From JAFECT01 sp963838235 (lineage in GTDB: Bacteria; Pseudomonadota; Alphaproteobacteria; Caulobacterales; Caulobacteraceae): a stretch of DNA of 64,000 bases. The stretch spans positions 124,001 through 188,000 of the forward strand of contig CAWIQJ010000003.1 in NCBI GenBank assembly GCA_963838235.1. Direction: 5' to 3'. The position numbers were made by a program, and so were the translations under genes. This document shows, piece by piece, positions 34,045 through 43,606 of the stretch. Position 1 is the first letter of the stretch; each line of letters starts with the position of its first letter. The notes below the pieces were generated by a model. That model was not told the DNA's origin. It ran no database searches and was given only the letters and a program-made list of their open reading frames with translations.

Positions 34045-34959
34045 GTGAGCGCGGTCCTGCCCAAACCCTCGATCATGGACCAGGTGGCCGAACGCGTCGC
34101 CGAAGCCGCCGACGTGGTCACCGTCGCCCTCGACCAACTCCTGCCGCGCGCCGACGGCCCGGAGCAGCGGCTGACCGAAGCGATGCGCTACGCAGCGCTG
34201 GGACCGGGCAAGCGCCTGCGTCCGTTCTTCGCCATCGAGACCGCGCGCATGTTCGACGCCGAGGAACGCTCGGTCCTGCGCGCCGCCTGCGCGCTCGAAT
34301 GCATCCACGCCTACAGCCTGGTGCACGACGACCTGCCGTGCATGGACGACGACGACATGCGCCGCGGCCGCCCGACCGTGCACAAGGCCTATGACGAAGC
34401 CACTGCAGTTCTGGTTGGCGACGCCCTGCAGTCGGCCGCGTTCGAGATCATGGCCCACCCTGACACCAGCGACGATCCCAAGGTGCGCAGCGAGCTGGTC
34501 CGCAAGCTGGCCGTCGCCGCCGGGGCTCGGGGCATGGCCGGGGGCCAGATGATCGACCTTCTGGGGGTGCGCGAGGACCTGGGCGGGGTCGCCCGGATGC
34601 AGCGGTTGAAGACCGGGGCCCTGATCGGCTTCGCCTTCGAAATCCCCCTGATCGTGGCCCAGGCTCCGGACGGCGAACGGGCGGCCCTGATGATGTTCGC
34701 CAATGACTTGGGTCTCGCCTACCAGATCGTCGACGACCTGCTGGACGTGGAGGGCGACGAGGACCTGCTGGGAAAGGCCGCCAAGGGCAAGGACGCGGCC
34801 AAGGGCAAGGCCAACTTCGTGACCCTGCTGGGCGTCCAGGCGGCGCGCGAGCGGGTGGACCTGTTGGCGGAACAGGCCCGCAGCCACCTGGATTTGTTCG
34901 ACGAAGACGCCAAATTCCTGCGAGCCAGCGTCGACTTCGTGCTACAGCGCAGGTCGTAA
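34045..34959 (+). CDS. ispA: Farnesyl/geranyl diphosphate synthase
   Basis: 304 residues from a GTG at 34045. First aspartate-rich motif in SLVHDDLPCMDDDDMRRGRP, second in LGLAYQIVDDLLDVEGD, plus GPGKRLRPFFAIE. Head-to-tail condensation of isopentenyl and allylic diphosphates for quinones and undecaprenol. KGKDAAKGKANFVTLLG near the C-terminus is typical. 39 bases before dxs, which supplies the precursor pathway. Confidence 0.95.
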   Translation: MSAVLPKPSIMDQVAERVAEAADVVTVALDQLLPRADGPEQRLTEAMRYAALGPGKRLRPFFAIETARMFDAEERSVLRAACALECIHAYSLVHDDLPCMDDDDMRRGRPTVHKAYDEATAVLVGDALQSAAFEIMAHPDTSDDPKVRSELVRKLAVAAGARGMAGGQMIDLLGVREDLGGVARMQRLKTGALIGFAFEIPLIVAQAPDGERAALMMFANDLGLAYQIVDDLLDVEGDEDLLGKAAKGKDAAKGKANFVTLLGVQAARERVDLLAEQARSHLDLFDEDAKFLRASVDFVLQRRS

Positions 34960-34998
34960 CGGGTTCGCCCCCGCCCCAGTTTGGGCGAAAGAGATCCG

Positions 34999-36925
34999 AT
35001 GTCCGCTGACACGCCTTTGCTCGACAAGGTCCATGAGCCCGCGGACCTGCGCTCCCTGACCCTTCCCGAGCTGAAACAGGTCGCCGAAGAGCTGCGCGCC
35101 GAGACCATCGACGCGGTCAGCCAGACGGGAGGCCACCTGGGCGCGGGTCTGGGCGTGGTCGAGCTTACGGTGGCGCTGCACCATGTGTTCGACACGCCGC
35201 GCGACATTCTCATCTGGGACGTCGGCCACCAGGCCTATCCGCACAAGATCCTGACCGGTCGCCGCGACCGCATCCGCACCCTGCGCCAGGGCGGCGGCCT
35301 GTCCGGCTTCACCAAGCGCGCCGAGAGCGAATACGACCCGTTCGGCGCGGCCCACGCGGCGACCTCGATCTCGGCGGCGCTCGGCTTCTGCGCGGCGCGC
35401 GACCTGCAGCGGCGAGACCACAACGGTGATCGCCGTCATCGGCGACGGCTCGATGAGCGCGGGCATGGCCTATGAGGCGATGAACAACGCCGCCGAAGCG
35501 ACCACGCGCTGATCGTCATGCTCAACGACAACGACATGTCGATCGCCCCGCCGGTGGGCGGCATGAGCGCCTATCTCGCCGAGCCTGGTGTCCGGCGGCG
35601 CCTACCGCTCGTTCCGCAAGTTCGGCAAGGCGCGTGGCCGGGCATCTGCCCAAGCCGCTGAAGGCCAAGGCCGCGAAGAAGGCCGAGGAGTATCGCCCGC
35701 GGCATGGTCACCGGCGGCACCTTCTTCGAGGAGCTGGGCTTCTATTACGTCGGCCCGATCGACGGTCACAACCTCGACCACCTGGTCCCGGTGCTGAAGA
35801 ACGTCGCGCGCCATCGACGACAAGCCGGTGCTGGTCCACGTCGTCACCCAGCAAGGGCAAGGGCTACGGCCCGCCGAGGACGCCGCCGACAAGTACCACG
35901 GCGTGGTCAAGTTCGACGTCGTCACCGGCAAGCAGGCCAAGGCGCAGTCCAACGCGCCGCACTACACCAAGGTCTTCGGCAACGAGCTGATCAAGCAGCG
36001 CCGAGCGCGACGCCAAGATCGTCGCCATCACCGCCGCCATGCCCTCGGGCACGGGCCTCGACTTGTTCGGCGAGCGCTTCCCCGACCGCACCTTCGACGT
36101 CGGCATCGCCGAGCAGCACGCGGTGACCTTCGCCGCCGGCCTCGCCGCCGACGGCATGAAGCCGTTCGCGGCGATCTATTCGACCTTCCTGCAGCGCGGC
36201 TACGACCAGGTGGTGCACGACGTGGCGATCCAGCGCCTGCCGGTGCGCTTCGCCATGGACCGCGCGGGCCTGGTCGGCGCCGACGGCCCGACCCACGCCG
36301 GCTCGTTCGACATCGGCTACCTCGGCCAGCTGCCGGGCTTCGTGCTGATGGCCGCCGCCGACGAGGCCGAGCTGGCCGCCATGATCGCGACCGCCGTGCG
36401 AGATCGACGACCGCCCGAGCGCCTTCCGCTATCCGCGCGGCGACGGCGTCGGCGTCGACGATTCCCGAGCTCGCCGCGCCGCTCGAGATCGGCAAGGGCC
36501 GCATCGTGCGCGAGGGCACGACCGTCGCCATCCTGTCGCTCGGCACGCGCCTGGAAGACTGCGCTGAAGGCGGCCGACCTGCTGGCCGCGCGCGGCTTCT
36601 CGACCACGGTCGCCGACGCCCGCTTCGCCAAGCCCCTCGACGTGGACCTGATCCTGCGCCTCGCGCGCGAGCACGAGGCGCTGATCACGGTGGAAGAGGG
36701 CGCCGATGGGCGGCTTCGGCGCCTTCGTGCTGCAGCGCCTGGCCGAACGCGGCGCGCTCGACCGCGGCCTGAAGGTGCGCACCCTGTCGCTGCCCGACAT
36801 CTTCCAGGACCAGGACAAGCCCGAGATCGATGTACGCCCAGGCCGGCCTCGACGCCGAAGGCATCGCGCGCAGCGCGTTGGGCGCGCTGGGGATTGACGC
36901 GACGTCAAAGGCGGTCAGGGCCTAA
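34999..36925 (+). CDS. dxs: 1-deoxy-D-xylulose-5-phosphate synthase, heavily frameshifted
   Basis: Thiamine-diphosphate enzyme of the MEP isoprenoid pathway, expected ~640 residues, and the restored reading is that long. Collinear pieces: DVGHQAYPHKILTGRRD, VIGDGSMSAGMAYEAMNNA (ThDP motif), GGTFFEELGFYYVGPIDGHN, VGIAEQHAVTFAAGLAADG (transketolase Glu) and FAMDRAGLVGADGPTHAG. At least ten single-base indels (for example near 35408, 35510, 35585, 35633, 35690, 35808, 35850, 36000, 36400) break the frame, mostly +1 insertions. Since dxs is essential wherever the MEP pathway is the only route, these are almost surely sequence errors. The end at 36925 follows LGIDATSKAVRA. Confidence 0.9.
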
Positions 36926-36929
36926 GAAA

Positions 36930-37199
36930 AAGAGAGTCCACGGACCACACGGAAAGCACGGATACGTCGCGCTTCCGCAAGAAATATTGCCCACGAAAAA
37001 CACGAACACGTACCGCTTCCAGGTCGAATCTTCGGCGCGCAGCGCCCTTCAATGAAAGCCGCGTCTGCGACGCGGGAAGATAAGCCTGTTCGTGCTTTTC
37101 GTGTTTTTCGTGGGTAACAAAAAGCGAGGCCGGCCACGCGCACGCGGCCAGCCTCCCTAGAACTTTCTGTGTTTTCCGTGTGGTCCGTGGAATTCTCTT
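36930..37199. repeat. Nested inverted repeat between dxs and the lipoprotein gene
   Basis: Outer arms: AGAGTCCACGGACCACACGG (36932-36951 region) against CCGTGTGGTCCGTGGAATTCT (37176-37196). Inner arms: CCCACGAAAAACACGAACACG (36990-37010) against CGTGCTTTTCGTGTTTTTCGTGGG (37091-37114). Regularly spaced CACGAA/CACGGA units give a direct-repeat flavour as well. No coding frame. Two convergent genes flank it. Confidence 0.7.
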
Positions 37200-37214
37200 C
37201 TTACGTCCGTCAAC

Positions 37215-37718
37215 TCACCCGCAGAACGCCAAAAACTCGTGCACCGCCCGGTTCCCCGCATGCGGCACCATATGCACCAACCGGTCGCTGCCGTTCGGCA
37301 CGCTGATCCAGCCGCGTTCGCCGAAGGCCTGGATGATCGGCGACATGGTGTTGAACTTCACCGACATCACCTGCTGATCGCCCGAAGCCCGCACCTCGCC
37401 CGCGTCGGTGGTCTTCACCGAGCCCGACACCAGGACCAGCGCCTTGGCGCCTTCGGGCAGGTTCGCCACCGGTTCGCCGAGGGTCACCGAGCCCGACCTG
37501 TGCGCGCAGGACAGCGTCATCTTCACCTCGCCGCCCTTCACCGCGCCGTAGGTCAGGGCCGCGTCGTCGCCCTCGGGCGCGAAACGCCAGTCCATGTCGG
37601 CCGTGGCCTTGGGCGCGCCGGGCGCCACCACCGGCTTCTTGCCGACCGCGATCACGCCATGATGGATACAGCCGCCGAGCAGGGACGCCGCCGCCAGAAA
37701 AAGGATCGTTCGTTTCAT
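37215..37718 (-). CDS. Putative lipoprotein, unknown function
   Basis: 167 residues. Signal ILFLAAASLLGGC with lipobox LGGC. The mature part contains DWRFAPEGDDAALTYGAVKG, KMTLSCAHRSGSVTL and FGERGWISVPNGSDRLVHMV, and ends in FLAFCG. No family recognised. Preceded by a good ribosome binding site (GGTGACCTGGA). Convergent with dxs across the nested repeat. Confidence 0.65.
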   Translation of the reverse strand: MKRTILFLAAASLLGGCIHHGVIAVGKKPVVAPGAPKATADMDWRFAPEGDDAALTYGAVKGGEVKMTLSCAHRSGSVTLGEPVANLPEGAKALVLVSGSVKTTDAGEVRASGDQQVMSVKFNTMSPIIQAFGERGWISVPNGSDRLVHMVPHAGNRAVHEFLAFCG

Positions 37719-37744
37719 TCCAGGTCACCCAGTAAGGATCGGGA

Positions 37745-39236
37745 TCAGGCGTGCACGGGGGGCGACTTGTGCGCCCAGGGCTGCGCCTTCTCCAATTCGA
37801 AGGCCAGTTCGAACAAGGTTCGCTCCTGGCCGGCGGCGGCGGCGAAGTGGGCGCCCACCGGAAGTCCGGCGTCGGTCCACGACAGAGGCATGCTCATAGC
37901 CGTATTTCCGGCCACGTTCACGATGGGGGTGTATCCCACATAGTCGATCAGCCGCTCAATCAGGGTGTCATAGGCTACATCGCCGCGCACCCAGCCCAGT
38001 TTCGGCGGCGGGCTGGCCAGGACGGGGGTCAACAGCACATCGTAGCGCTGGAACAGGCCAGGTAGGCTTTGGACCCCGCCTCAAGCACCGACAGCGCGTG
38101 GTCCATATCGCCCGGCGGCTGGGCGGCGAAGGCGCGAGCCATCCCCAGGGTGAAGGGCTCGAGGTCCTGCGGGCCCGCTGCTCGGCTTAGTGCCTTGGCT
38201 ACGCCCTGGACAGTCTCCGCGGCGCCGGCCGACCAAAGCGTCAGGAAGGCCTGAATGAAAAACTTGGAGTATTCCGGCCAAACCACTCGATTCGACGGTG
38301 TGACCCAGTCGCTGGCAGAGATCGGCGATTTTCCTGGTGGCGTCTGCGACCGGCGCGTCCGCATTCTTGTTTTGGAAGTCGACCGTGGTCCAGCCGATCT
38401 TCAGCCGTCGCGTCGCCGGCCCGGTGACCAGGCCGATCGGCGGCAAGCTCGCTTCCGGCCCGATCTTCTCGATGGCGGCGCACACCCCGGCGGCGTCGCG
38501 TACGGTCCGCGCCTCGCAGTTCTTCACCGAGATTTCCTTGGGGCTGTCGGTGGACCCGATCATCCGCCCGCGCGACGGCTTCAGCCCGAACAGGCCGCAG
38601 CACGAGGCGGGAATCCGGATCGAGCCGCCCCCGTCGCTGGCCTGGGCCACCGGTACGACGCCCGCCGCCACCGCCGCGGCCGACCCGCCGGACGACCCGC
38701 CCGACGATCGCGTCAGGTCCCAGGGATTGTGCGTCGCCCCGCCCGCCAGGGGTTCGGTGGTCGGCAGAAAGCCGAACTCGGGCGTCGAGGACTTGCCGAT
38801 CGGAATGAACCCCGCCGCCCTAGAAACGCCTGGACGGCGGGCTCCTCGACGCCTTGGCCGGCGGCGCATGGGCGTCCGCGCGCGACCCGTTTTTGGTCGG
38901 CAGCCCCTGGAGCTCGTAGAGGTCCTTGATCAGCGTCGGCACGCCCGCTAACGACCCGGCGAGCGGCTGGCCCGCACGCTTCAGCGCCCGCTCGAAGTCG
39001 GCGGTGACCAGGAAGTTGAGCTTGGGGTTGACCGCCTCGGCCCGGTCGATGGCCGCCTGGACCACCTCGCGCGCGGAGACTTGCCGCTTGCGAATCAGCT
39101 CTGCCGTCCCGGTCGCGTCGGTCCAGGCGAGGGAGCCGTGGAACAGGTTCGAGATCGGCGTGCAGCGGCCGCCGCCAGAGGCGCCGAGGCCGCCAGGCCG
39201 GTCACTACGGTACGGCGATCTTGAGCGTCGTCGCAT
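37745..39236 (-). CDS. Amidase (amidase-signature family), Tat-exported, frameshifted
   Basis: About 490 residues when restored. N-terminal region in one frame shows DRRTVVTGLAASAPLAAAAA, a Tat-type signal; then GTAELIRKRQVSAREVVQAA, PLAGVPTLIKDLYELQG (catalytic Lys region), and the signature NPWDLTRSSGGSSGGSAAAV followed by ASDGGGSIRIPASCCGLFGLKPSRGR (Ser-cisSer). C-terminal AMSMPLSWTDAGLPVGAHF matches the family. Shifts occur near 39200, 38835, 38270 and 38060. Hydrolyses an amide of unknown identity, probably periplasmic. The start at 39236 is tentative. Confidence 0.83.
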
Positions 39237-39480
39237 CGGCTGCCCTTGGTCCCCGCGGCCTTCCTCGCGCAAATGCCGACCCCGGCGCAAGCCGTTTGCG
39301 CTTCGCCCGCCAAGCTTTGCCCCGCCACTCGGGCGGCATTGCGGCGGGGCGCGTGCGATGTCCTCCCGCCTCGGGTGTTCAGACCGCGGACGTCGCCTTG
39401 CTTAAAGTCCGCTCTCGGCGCGAGCCCTTGCGCTTGCGCACAGCGCACCCAAATCCTCTGCTGCTTCGGTCTTTGACAAT

Positions 39481-39516
39481 CGAAAACGAGAGCGCCCGAT
39501 CCAGGGGACCGGGCGC
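39481..39516 (-). terminator. Rho-independent terminator downstream of flgH
   Basis: On the minus strand GCGCCCGGTCC-CCT-GGATCGGGCGC forms a 10-11 bp stem with one G-T pair, followed by TCTCGTTTTCG. It sits ~90 bases after the flgH stop and would end the flgFGAH transcript. Confidence 0.6.
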
Positions 39517-39594
39517 CGTAAAATACGGTGATTTACGGTGCGCCCACCAAAAACGCCGACCACCCTCACCGTAAAATACGGTGCATTTACGGTG
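39516..39594. repeat. Two tandem copies of a CCGTAAA / TTTACGG palindromic unit
   Basis: Copy 1 at 39516-39540 (CCGTAAAATACGGTG, then ATTTACGGTG) and copy 2 at 39568-39594 (ACCGTAAAATACGGTG, then CATTTACGGTG). Each copy has three half-sites CCGTA/TACGG in alternating orientation, so CCGTA-AAA-TACGG is a small hairpin and CACCGTAAA...TTTACGGTG a larger one. The two copies are 52 bases apart (about five helical turns). Confidence 0.7.
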
Positions 39595-39604
39595 GGGCCC
39601 GCCC

Positions 39605-40356
39605 TTAGAACGGCGAGAACCGCTCCAGCAGGCGCTGCGCCGCCGGGGCCTTCTGGATGCGGCTGACGTCGCCGTTGCCGCCGTAGTAGATGCGGGCTTC
39701 GGCGATCTGGGTGTGGTTGATGGTGTTGGTGGAGGAGATGTCCTCCGGGCGCACGATGCCCGCGACGGTCAGTTCGCGCAGCTCGTTGTTGGTCTTCACC
39801 TCCTGGCTGCCCTGGATGACCAGGTTGCCGTTGGGCAGCACCTGGGTGACCACCGCGGCGATGGTCAGGTTGATCGCTTCCGACCGGGTGATCACGCCCT
39901 TGCCGTCGCGAGGCGGTGGCGCCGTTGGTGTTGATCATGTTGGCGGGGTCGTAGCCCGGGCAGGATCTTGCCGAGGCTGGATTCCAGGCCGAAGAAGTGC
40001 GGCACGCCGGCGGCGTTAGCGAGCTGGTGCGGCTGCGGTTGGTGTCGTTCTGCAGTCTTGGCGCTGTCGTTGATGGTGATCAGCACGGTGAGGATGTCGC
40101 CGACCTTGGCGGCGCGCTGGTCGTTGAAGAAGGTCCGCGCGCCCGTGCGCCACAGCGAGTTCGCCGAGGCCGGCGCGTGCGTCTCCGGTTGCGAGCTGGT
40201 TGATCTGCTGCTGCGTCGGCGCCAGCGACGCCGGGAAGGCCATCGGACCTGTTCCTTGGGCCCGGCGAGGGTCTCGCGCACGGCGCTGCCGGCGCCGCAG
40301 CCGCTGAGGGCGCCGGACGCAAGCACGGCGGAAGCGAGGAGAACGGCTTTGCGCAT
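39605..40356 (-). CDS. flgH: Flagellar L-ring lipoprotein FlgH, frameshifted
   Basis: Outer-membrane ring protein of the flagellar basal body. Signal with lipobox: AVLLASAVLASGALSGC. Restored frames include NSLWRTGARTFFNDQRAAKVGDILTVLITINDSAKTAE, FFGLESSLGKILPG, and an intact C-terminal third from INLTIAAVVTQVLPNGNLVIQG through ELTVAGIVRPEDISSTNTIN to VSRIQKAPAAQRLLERFSPF. The QEVKTNNELRELTVAG block is the FlgH signature. Indels near 40245, 40190, 40045, 39960 and 39905. Last gene of flgF-flgG-flgA-flgH. Confidence 0.9.
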
Positions 40357-40373
40357 CGGGAACACCTACTGCG

Positions 40374-41185
40374 ATGGAAGCGAAACTGGCGGGACTTCAG
40401 GCTGTCCGCCTGCGGGCCGGCGACGGCCTCGTCCGGGGCCGGTGGCCACCGCCTCGATCGTCTTCTTCGAGGGGTGTTGAGAAATTGACGATGTCGCCGG
40501 CCGCGGCGTTGGCGAGCGCCTTGCCCTGCAGCGTCAGGCTGACGCCGTCGACGTCGTAGGTCGACCGAGACGATGTCGCCGGCCTTGATGACCATCGGCG
40601 CGATCAGGTCGTGCGAGGCGATGACCGACGCCTTCGCGTCGGGGTGGCGCGGCGGCCAGGCCGATAACCTGCTCGGCGATCGCCGGGCGCGTCGGCGGGC
40701 ACGAGGTGCGCCGGCACCTTGGCCCAGATCACGTCCTCGGGCCGGACCACTTCGCCGGTGGCGAGGTTGCGCGCGTAGGTCAGAGCGTCGACGATCTTGT
40801 CGCTTCCCGCGCGGGCCGGCGCGGCGGTCTCGTCGCGCTCGGACCCGTCGCCCGTCGCACGATGAGCCGGCGGAAGCCCGACGGGTTGGCCCAGTCGAGG
40901 CCGTAGCGGCGCGCGAACGCTGCACCGCGCCTGCGTCGAGCACGGCGCTGTGTGCGCCGGTCGCCCCGGTGGCCACCGACACGCCCGCGGCCGCCGCCGG
41001 CGTCGTCGAACAGGTCGCCCAGCGTCACGTGGCCGTGTCCCGTCGATGCGGCGTGTCGCGCAGCTTCACCGGCGTGCCCGGCGAAGGCGGCGCCGGCGAG
41101 CAACAGCAGCAGGCAAGGCCGTCACCGCAAGCACGATGCGGCTCAGCAGCGGGTGGCGGTGTAGGGTCAGGGCGAGGGCGGTCAT
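40374..41185 (-). CDS. flgA: Flagellar P-ring assembly chaperone FlgA, frameshifted
   Basis: Starts ATGA-overlapping the flgG stop: MTALALTLHRHPLLSRIVLA with a signal ending AGAAFAG. Recognisable pieces: HVTLGDLFDDAG, the Arg-rich WANPSGFRRLIV region, and the SAF-domain hallmark SVIASHDLIAPMVIKAGDIVSVDL. FlgA is a periplasmic chaperone for FlgI P-ring assembly. At least five indels scramble the frames, and the exact stop cannot be placed with certainty (40374 is approximate). Operon position between flgG and flgH agrees with Caulobacter gene order. Confidence 0.78.
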
Positions 41186-41975
41186 TGCTTCGACTGTACC
41201 GCGGTGGACAGCATCTGGTCGGCGGTGGTGACGACCTTGGAGTTCATCTCGTAGGCGCGCTGGGCGACGATCAGGTTGGTGATCTCGCTGACCGGGTCGA
41301 CGTTGGAGGCCTCGGTGTAGCCCTGCATCACCGTGCCGAAGCCGGGCTGGCCCGGCTGGCCGGCGGTCGGCGCGCCCGAGGCGGCGGTTTCCATGAAGAG
41401 GTTGTTGCCGATGGCCTCCAGGCCCGCCTCGTTGAGGAAGGTGGCGAGCTGCAGCTGGCCGACCAGCGATCGGCGCGGTCTGCCGCCGGCGATGTCACCT
41501 GCACCTGGCCGGTCTGGGAGATGGTGACGCTGGTGGCGTTCTGCGGCACGGTGATGGTCGGCTGCACCAGATAGCCGTCGGCGGTGACCAGTCTGGCCCT
41601 GGTCGTTGACCGAGAAGTTGCCGGCGCGGGTGTAGGCGGTCTCGCCGGTCGGCAGCAGCACCTGGAAGATAGCCCTGGCCGCTGATCGCCAGGTCGAACT
41701 GGTTGCCGGTCTGGGTCAGGGTGCCCTGGTCGGTGATGCGGTAGACCGAGCCGGCCTTCACGCCGGCGCCGATCTGCACGCCCGTCGGCACGACGGTGCC
41801 GGTGTCCGACGACTGCGCGCCGGGCTGCTTCGATGTTCTGGTACAGCAGGTCCTCGAACACCGCGCTCTGCTTCTTGAAGCCGACGGTGTTCATGTTGGC
41901 GATGTTGTTGGAGATGACCTCGACGTTCATCTGCTGGGCGGCCATGCCGGTGGCGGCGGTTCTGAGGGCGTGCAT
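41182..41975 (-). CDS. flgG: Flagellar distal rod protein FlgG, frameshifted
   Basis: Expected ~262 residues. HALRTAATGMAAQQMNVEVI with SNNIANMNTVGFKKQSAVFE is the classic rod-protein N-terminus. Middle pieces show GSVYRITDQGTLTQTGNQFDLAI and ETAYTRAGNFSVNDQG. C-terminus: GTVMQGYTEASNVDPVSEIT with NLIVAQRAYEMNSKVVTTAD, diagnostic of FlgG. Indels near 41830, 41670, 41590 and 41470. Ribosome binding site GAGGAAG before the ATG at 41975. The stop overlaps the flgA start. Confidence 0.93.
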
Positions 41976-41986
41976 CTAGATCTTCC

Positions 41987-42741
41987 TCATGCGACCTTGG
42001 CCAGACGGTCGATCGACTGCTGGCTGAGGTCATTGCTCGTTTGGATCATCGAGGCGATCTGTTCGTAGGCGCGCTGATCTGGATCAGATGGGTGATCTCG
42101 ACGATCGGCTTGACGTTGGAGCTTTCCAGCATGCCCTGGCGCAGGCGCACGTCGGGCGCGGCCGTGGGCTGGGCGTTGGAGGTGTTGGAATAGAGGTTGT
42201 TGCCGTCCTTCTGGAGGGCCGAGAGGGTGTCGAAGCTGACCACGCCGATCTTGCCGACGCGGGTCACGGTGGGCCCTTGCTTGGTGCGCTGGCTGACCAC
42301 GCCGTCGGCGGAGATGATCGGGCGACCCTTGGTCGGGTCCAGGGTGATCTCGCCGCCCGATCGTCGAGCACCGGCGCGCCGGCCGAGGTGACCAGTCGTC
42401 CCGTGGCGTCGATCCCGAAGCGGCCGTCGCTGGTGTAGCGCGGGCCCTGGGGCGTGGAGACCGTGAAGAAGGCGTTGCCGTCGATCGCCACGTCGAGTGG
42501 CGCGGCCGGTCTGGGTCAGTTCGCCTTCGCTGAAGTCGCGCGCCAGGCCGCTGGCGATGGAGAACTGGGCGGGGCCCTTGACCTGGTCGTCCTTGGCCGG
42601 GGCGCCGGGCTGGGTGGCGAGCATCATCTGCTCGACCTTGAACCCGGCGGTGTCCATGTTGGCGAGATTGTTCGAGATGACGTCCATCTGCTTTTGCAGG
42701 GTCATCTGTCGCGACAGGGCGATGTAGGCGATGTTATCCAC
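41987..42741 (-). CDS. flgF: Flagellar proximal rod protein FlgF, frameshifted
   Basis: Start taken as GTG at 42741, giving (M)DNIAYIALSRQMTLQKQMDV, the usual FlgF opening; a TTG at 42771 is in frame but adds ten non-conserved residues. SNNLANMDTAGFKVEQMML and the C-terminal GMLESSNVKPIVEITHLIQIS, then (shifted) AYEQIASMIQTSNDLSQQSI, confirm the family. Indels near 42500, 42358 and 42078. First gene of flgFGAH, divergent from fliL, with CtrA-like sites between. Confidence 0.92.
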
Positions 42742-42794
42742 GGGTGCGGCGTCCGGTCCTAGCGTTGGCAAGCGCCATGCAAGCGCCGGGCCTT

Positions 42795-42802
42795 ATGGTT
42801 AA
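42795..42802 (-). promoter_or_regulatory. CtrA-like half-site TTAACCAT upstream of flgF
   Basis: Minus-strand TTAACCAT, the CtrA half-site consensus, 54 bases before the flgF start. Class II flagellar operons are under CtrA control in Caulobacter. The sequence is seen; the regulation is inferred from that knowledge. Confidence 0.5.
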
Positions 42803-42901
42803 CGCCTTTCTTTTCAACGCCTTGCGAAGGCGACGGCGGCGCGGACGACCCAATCCGGCCCGGCAAATTTTGCCCGCCGGAAGCCATTTCCAAACCGATC
42901 G

Positions 42902-42909
42902 TTAACCAA
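42902..42909 (+). promoter_or_regulatory. CtrA-like half-site TTAACCAA upstream of fliL
   Basis: TTAACCAA lies 50 bases before the fliL start, in the divergent fliLM / flgF promoter that is a known CtrA target in Caulobacter crescentus. No clear sigma-54 -24/-12 element was found in this gap. Confidence 0.5.
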
Positions 42910-42958
42910 ACCGACTCGATCCTGGGCCTGCGGTTCACAGGCGTGGGCGGGGGCTAGC

Positions 42959-43591
42959 GTGTTCAAGAAGAAGAAGCCGAAACCCGGCGCCGAAGACGCC
43001 CCGGCGGACGGCGAAGCGCCCGCCGCCGCGGTCGACGGCGCTGACGGGGCCGAGGGCGAGGGCGCGCCGAAGAAGAAGAAGCTGCCGATGCTGGTCATCG
43101 CCATCGCCGCGGGCGTGCTCGTCCTGGGCGGCGGCGGCACGGGCGCCTTCTTCATGCTGCAGCCCAAGGCCCCGGCGGACGCGGCCAAGGAAAAGAAGGA
43201 CAAGAAAAAGAAGGACGACAAGAGCGCCGAAGGCGCCAAGAAGGACGACAAGAACGCGCCCGTCATCCGCGACGGTCCTGACGGGGTGGTCTTCTACACC
43301 CTGCCGGACCAGCGTGGTGAACATCCAGTCCGCCGACGGCAAGCCGACCTTCCTGAAGCTGAAGCTCACCTTCGAGCTGCCCGACGCACGACACGGCCGA
43401 CGCGCTCGACCGACGACATGCCGCGGCTGCAGGACATGTTCAGACCTTCCTGCGCGAGCTGCGGCCCGAGGATCTCACCGGCAGCCAGGGCAGCTATCAG
43501 CTGAGCATGGAAATCCAGCGGCGGGTGAACCTGATCCTTGCGCCGTCGCAAGATCAACGGCGTCCTGATCGAGGAGATGTTGATCAAGTAG
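42959..43591 (+). CDS. fliL: Flagellar basal body protein FliL, frameshifted
   Basis: GTG start at 42959. A cytoplasmic Lys/Ala-rich tail of ~45 residues precedes one transmembrane helix (LPMLVIAIAAGVLVLGGGGT). The periplasmic domain in restored frames reads VVNIQSADGKPTFLKLKLTF, DMPRLQDMF, LRELRPEDLTGSQGSYQLSM and ILAPSKINGVLIEEMLIK, the stomatin-like FliL core. Supports stator function at the motor. Indels near 43313, 43388, 43420, 43440 and 43550. 15 bases before fliM. Confidence 0.9.
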
Positions 43592-43606
43592 GGATCGCCT
43601 TCTCTC

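Larger units (their letters stand above)
39237..39604. other. 368-base intergenic region with hairpin and tandem palindromic repeat
   Basis: Region between the amidase start and the flgH stop, both on minus. Contains the flgH terminator hairpin (39492-39516) and two copies of a CCGTAAAATACGG palindromic unit (39516-39594). The remainder (39237-39480) shows no supported gene; it should hold the amidase promoter, but no clear -35/-10 pair was recognised. Confidence 0.5.

Noticed and set aside
33127..34887. 586-codon open frame on minus across the phosphatase, xseB and ispA genes
   Set aside because: Crosses three recognised plus-strand genes and has no domain of its own.
39516..39594. CRISPR array
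   Set aside because: Only two repeat units, each internally palindromic; no regular repeat-spacer series and no cas genes in the window.
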